This document shows positions 63,010 through 64,000 of a DNA stretch of 64,000 nucleotides, piece by piece. Source of the stretch: an uncultured Bacteroidota bacterium (GTDB taxonomy: Bacteria; Bacteroidota; Bacteroidia; 2-12-FULL-35-15). Both the position numbers and the translations under genes were made by a program. The stretch is from the NCBI GenBank assembly GCA_903926385.1, contig CAIYIS010000007.1, forward strand, positions 135,614 through 199,613, written 5' to 3'. Every line of letters starts with the position of its first letter. Position 1 is the first letter of the stretch. A model generated the notes under the pieces. It made no database searches. It had not been told where the DNA came from and saw only the letters and a program-made list of their open reading frames with translations.

Positions 63010-64000
63010 ATGAAAAAATATTTTACACGCAGTATAGTTATGCTACTCGTTATCCTCTTAGGGTATTCAGGGGATGTGTTTGGGCAGGTAACATCCATTA
63101 CTTTTAATTCTTTTACCTCCTCTCCGATATGTGCAGGAAGTACTGCAACTGTAGATTTTTCGAGCTTAGCAACCGGAAACCATACTTACACAGCGCAGCT
63201 TAGTGATAATATAGGCGCGTTTGGAGCACCTGTAGCATTAGGAAATTCGGGTGCTGTTGCCGGTAATCAAACGAATACGACATTTTCAGTTACCATTCCA
63301 GCAGGTACAACAGGAGGCACCTTTTATCAAGTAAGAATCAATTCTGGTGGTATAAATTCAGCAACCATTGGAATTACTATAAATGCAACACCCGCTACAC
63401 CAGGTACTATTTCTGGCAGTACAGCGGTTTGTTCAGGGTCTTCAAATCTGTATAGTATAAGTCCGGTTGCTGGAGCCAGTTCCTATACCTGGAATTTACC
63501 GGGCGGATGGACAGGAACATCCACAACAAACAGCATTACAACAATAGCAGGAACAACAGGCGGAACAATTTCGGTAAGTGCATCAAACTCCTGTGGAACA
63601 TCCTCAGCCCAGACAAAAGCGATAACAGTAAATCCAATACCTACAGTAGGAAGTACAGCATCAGCTAATACAGTATGTGCAGGAACATCTGTAACACTTA
63701 ACGGAACCGGAGCAACTAGCTATAGCTGGACAGGCGGAGTTACTAATGGAACAGCATTTACTCCGGCAGTAGGAACTATTACATATACTTTAACAGGAAC
63801 AAGTTTAGGATGCTCTTCAACATCAACAGAAACCGTAACAGTACATCCAATACCAACAGTAGGAAGCACAGCAACAGCCAATACAGTATGTGCAGGAACA
63901 TCTGTAACACTTACCGGAACCGGAGCAGCCAGTTATAGCTGGACAGGCGGAGTTACTAATGGAACAGCATTTACCCCGGCAGTAGGAACTATCACTTATA
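63010..64000 (+). CDS. Large secreted repeat protein, N-terminal part (runs off right edge)
   Basis: The frame opens with ATG at 63010 and stays open to the window end (330 codons). The signal peptide (MKKYFTRSIVMLLVILLGYS, cleaved near FGQ) is followed by a beta domain (SITFNSFTSSPICAGSTATV, TFSVTIPAGTTGGTFY), a PKD/Ig-like repeat (ISGSTAVCSGSSNLYSI, YTWNLPGGWTG) and then 71-residue repeats with TVCAGTSVTLTGTGA, YSWTGGVTNGT and AFTPAVGTITYTLTG. By its type it is a gliding/adhesion-like T9SS cargo, but the C-terminus is not in view. Confidence 0.85.
   Translation, partial: MKKYFTRSIVMLLVILLGYSGDVFGQVTSITFNSFTSSPICAGSTATVDFSSLATGNHTYTAQLSDNIGAFGAPVALGNSGAVAGNQTNTTFSVTIPAGTTGGTFYQVRINSGGINSATIGITINATPATPGTISGSTAVCSGSSNLYSISPVAGASSYTWNLPGGWTGTSTTNSITTIAGTTGGTISVSASNSCGTSSAQTKAITVNPIPTVGSTASANTVCAGTSVTLNGTGATSYSWTGGVTNGTAFTPAVGTITYTLTGTSLGCSSTSTETVTVHPIPTVGSTATANTVCAGTSVTLTGTGAASYSWTGGVTNGTAFTPAVGTITY
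63634..64000 (+). repeat. Nearly identical 213-bp (71-codon) coding repeats
   Basis: The first copy starts at 63634 and the second at 63847, exactly 213 bases later. The visible part of copy 2 differs from copy 1 at only a few bases, several at third codon positions (CCTACAGTAGG/CCAACAGTAGG, AACGGAACC/ACCGGAACC). More copies probably follow beyond the window. Confidence 0.85.

Noticed and set aside
1-64000. rRNA genes, complete tRNA genes, transposases or integrases
   Set aside because: I looked on both strands and saw none; only one short tRNA-end-like sequence was found at 54518-54535.

Overview
The window looks like chromosomal DNA of a Bacteroidota bacterium (Flavobacteriia/Chitinophagia-like; I cannot name a genus). 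The signs are five proteins ending in type IX secretion (T9SS type A) sorting domains, a SusC-like TonB-dependent receptor with an N-terminal carboxypeptidase-regulatory domain, a FISUMP lipoprotein, a DUF5723/TSP3 outer-membrane protein, and many upstream regions with the Bacteroidota -7 box TAnnTTTG. I saw no rRNA or complete tRNA gene, CRISPR array or recognisable insertion sequence. The first and last genes run off the window.

Layout. 0-11 kb is mostly housekeeping: a truncated secreted protein, a U32-family RNA-hydroxylation-type protein, a WG-repeat protein, a PhnA-like protein, guaB, a GH3/serine-hydrolase fusion and a small membrane protein. 11-30.4 kb is a one-carbon island: fhs, then two NAD-linked formate dehydrogenase sets (nuoE-like, nuoF-like and a catalytic subunit; then fdhD, a fused nuoE-nuoF and a second catalytic subunit). 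The first set is split by a 5.8-kb stretch, AT-rich over most of its length, carrying a degenerate DnaB-like ATPase, a three-repeat small protein, a possible UDG-fold protein, two T9SS cargo proteins and an unknown helical protein. 30.4-38.5 kb holds a DUF58 protein, a small lipoprotein and a signalling cluster: a multi-PAS histidine kinase, its coupled response regulator broken by two in-frame stops, an OmpR-type regulator with Glu at the phosphorylation site, and a CheY-like protein.

38.6-53 kb is a co-directional minus-strand cluster of secreted and outer-membrane proteins. Four of them share one N-terminal domain of about 230-260 residues that I do not recognise. They sit with a TonB receptor, a beta-helix protein ending in a dockerin-like calcium loop, an outer-membrane barrel and a FISUMP lipoprotein. 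This is my best candidate for an undescribed surface system. 53-63 kb has small secreted proteins, a pair of large repeat proteins (880 and 845 codons in their longest frames) with no function I recognise, and a DUF5723-TSP3-OmpA-like protein. The right edge begins a large secreted protein with nearly identical 71-residue repeats.

A striking feature beyond the genes is a set of four intergenic minisatellites with periods of 21 bp (three arrays) or 42 bp (one array). Two of the 21-bp arrays, 31 kb apart and in opposite orientation, share almost the same consensus. All assignments come from reading the sequence; no database search was possible.
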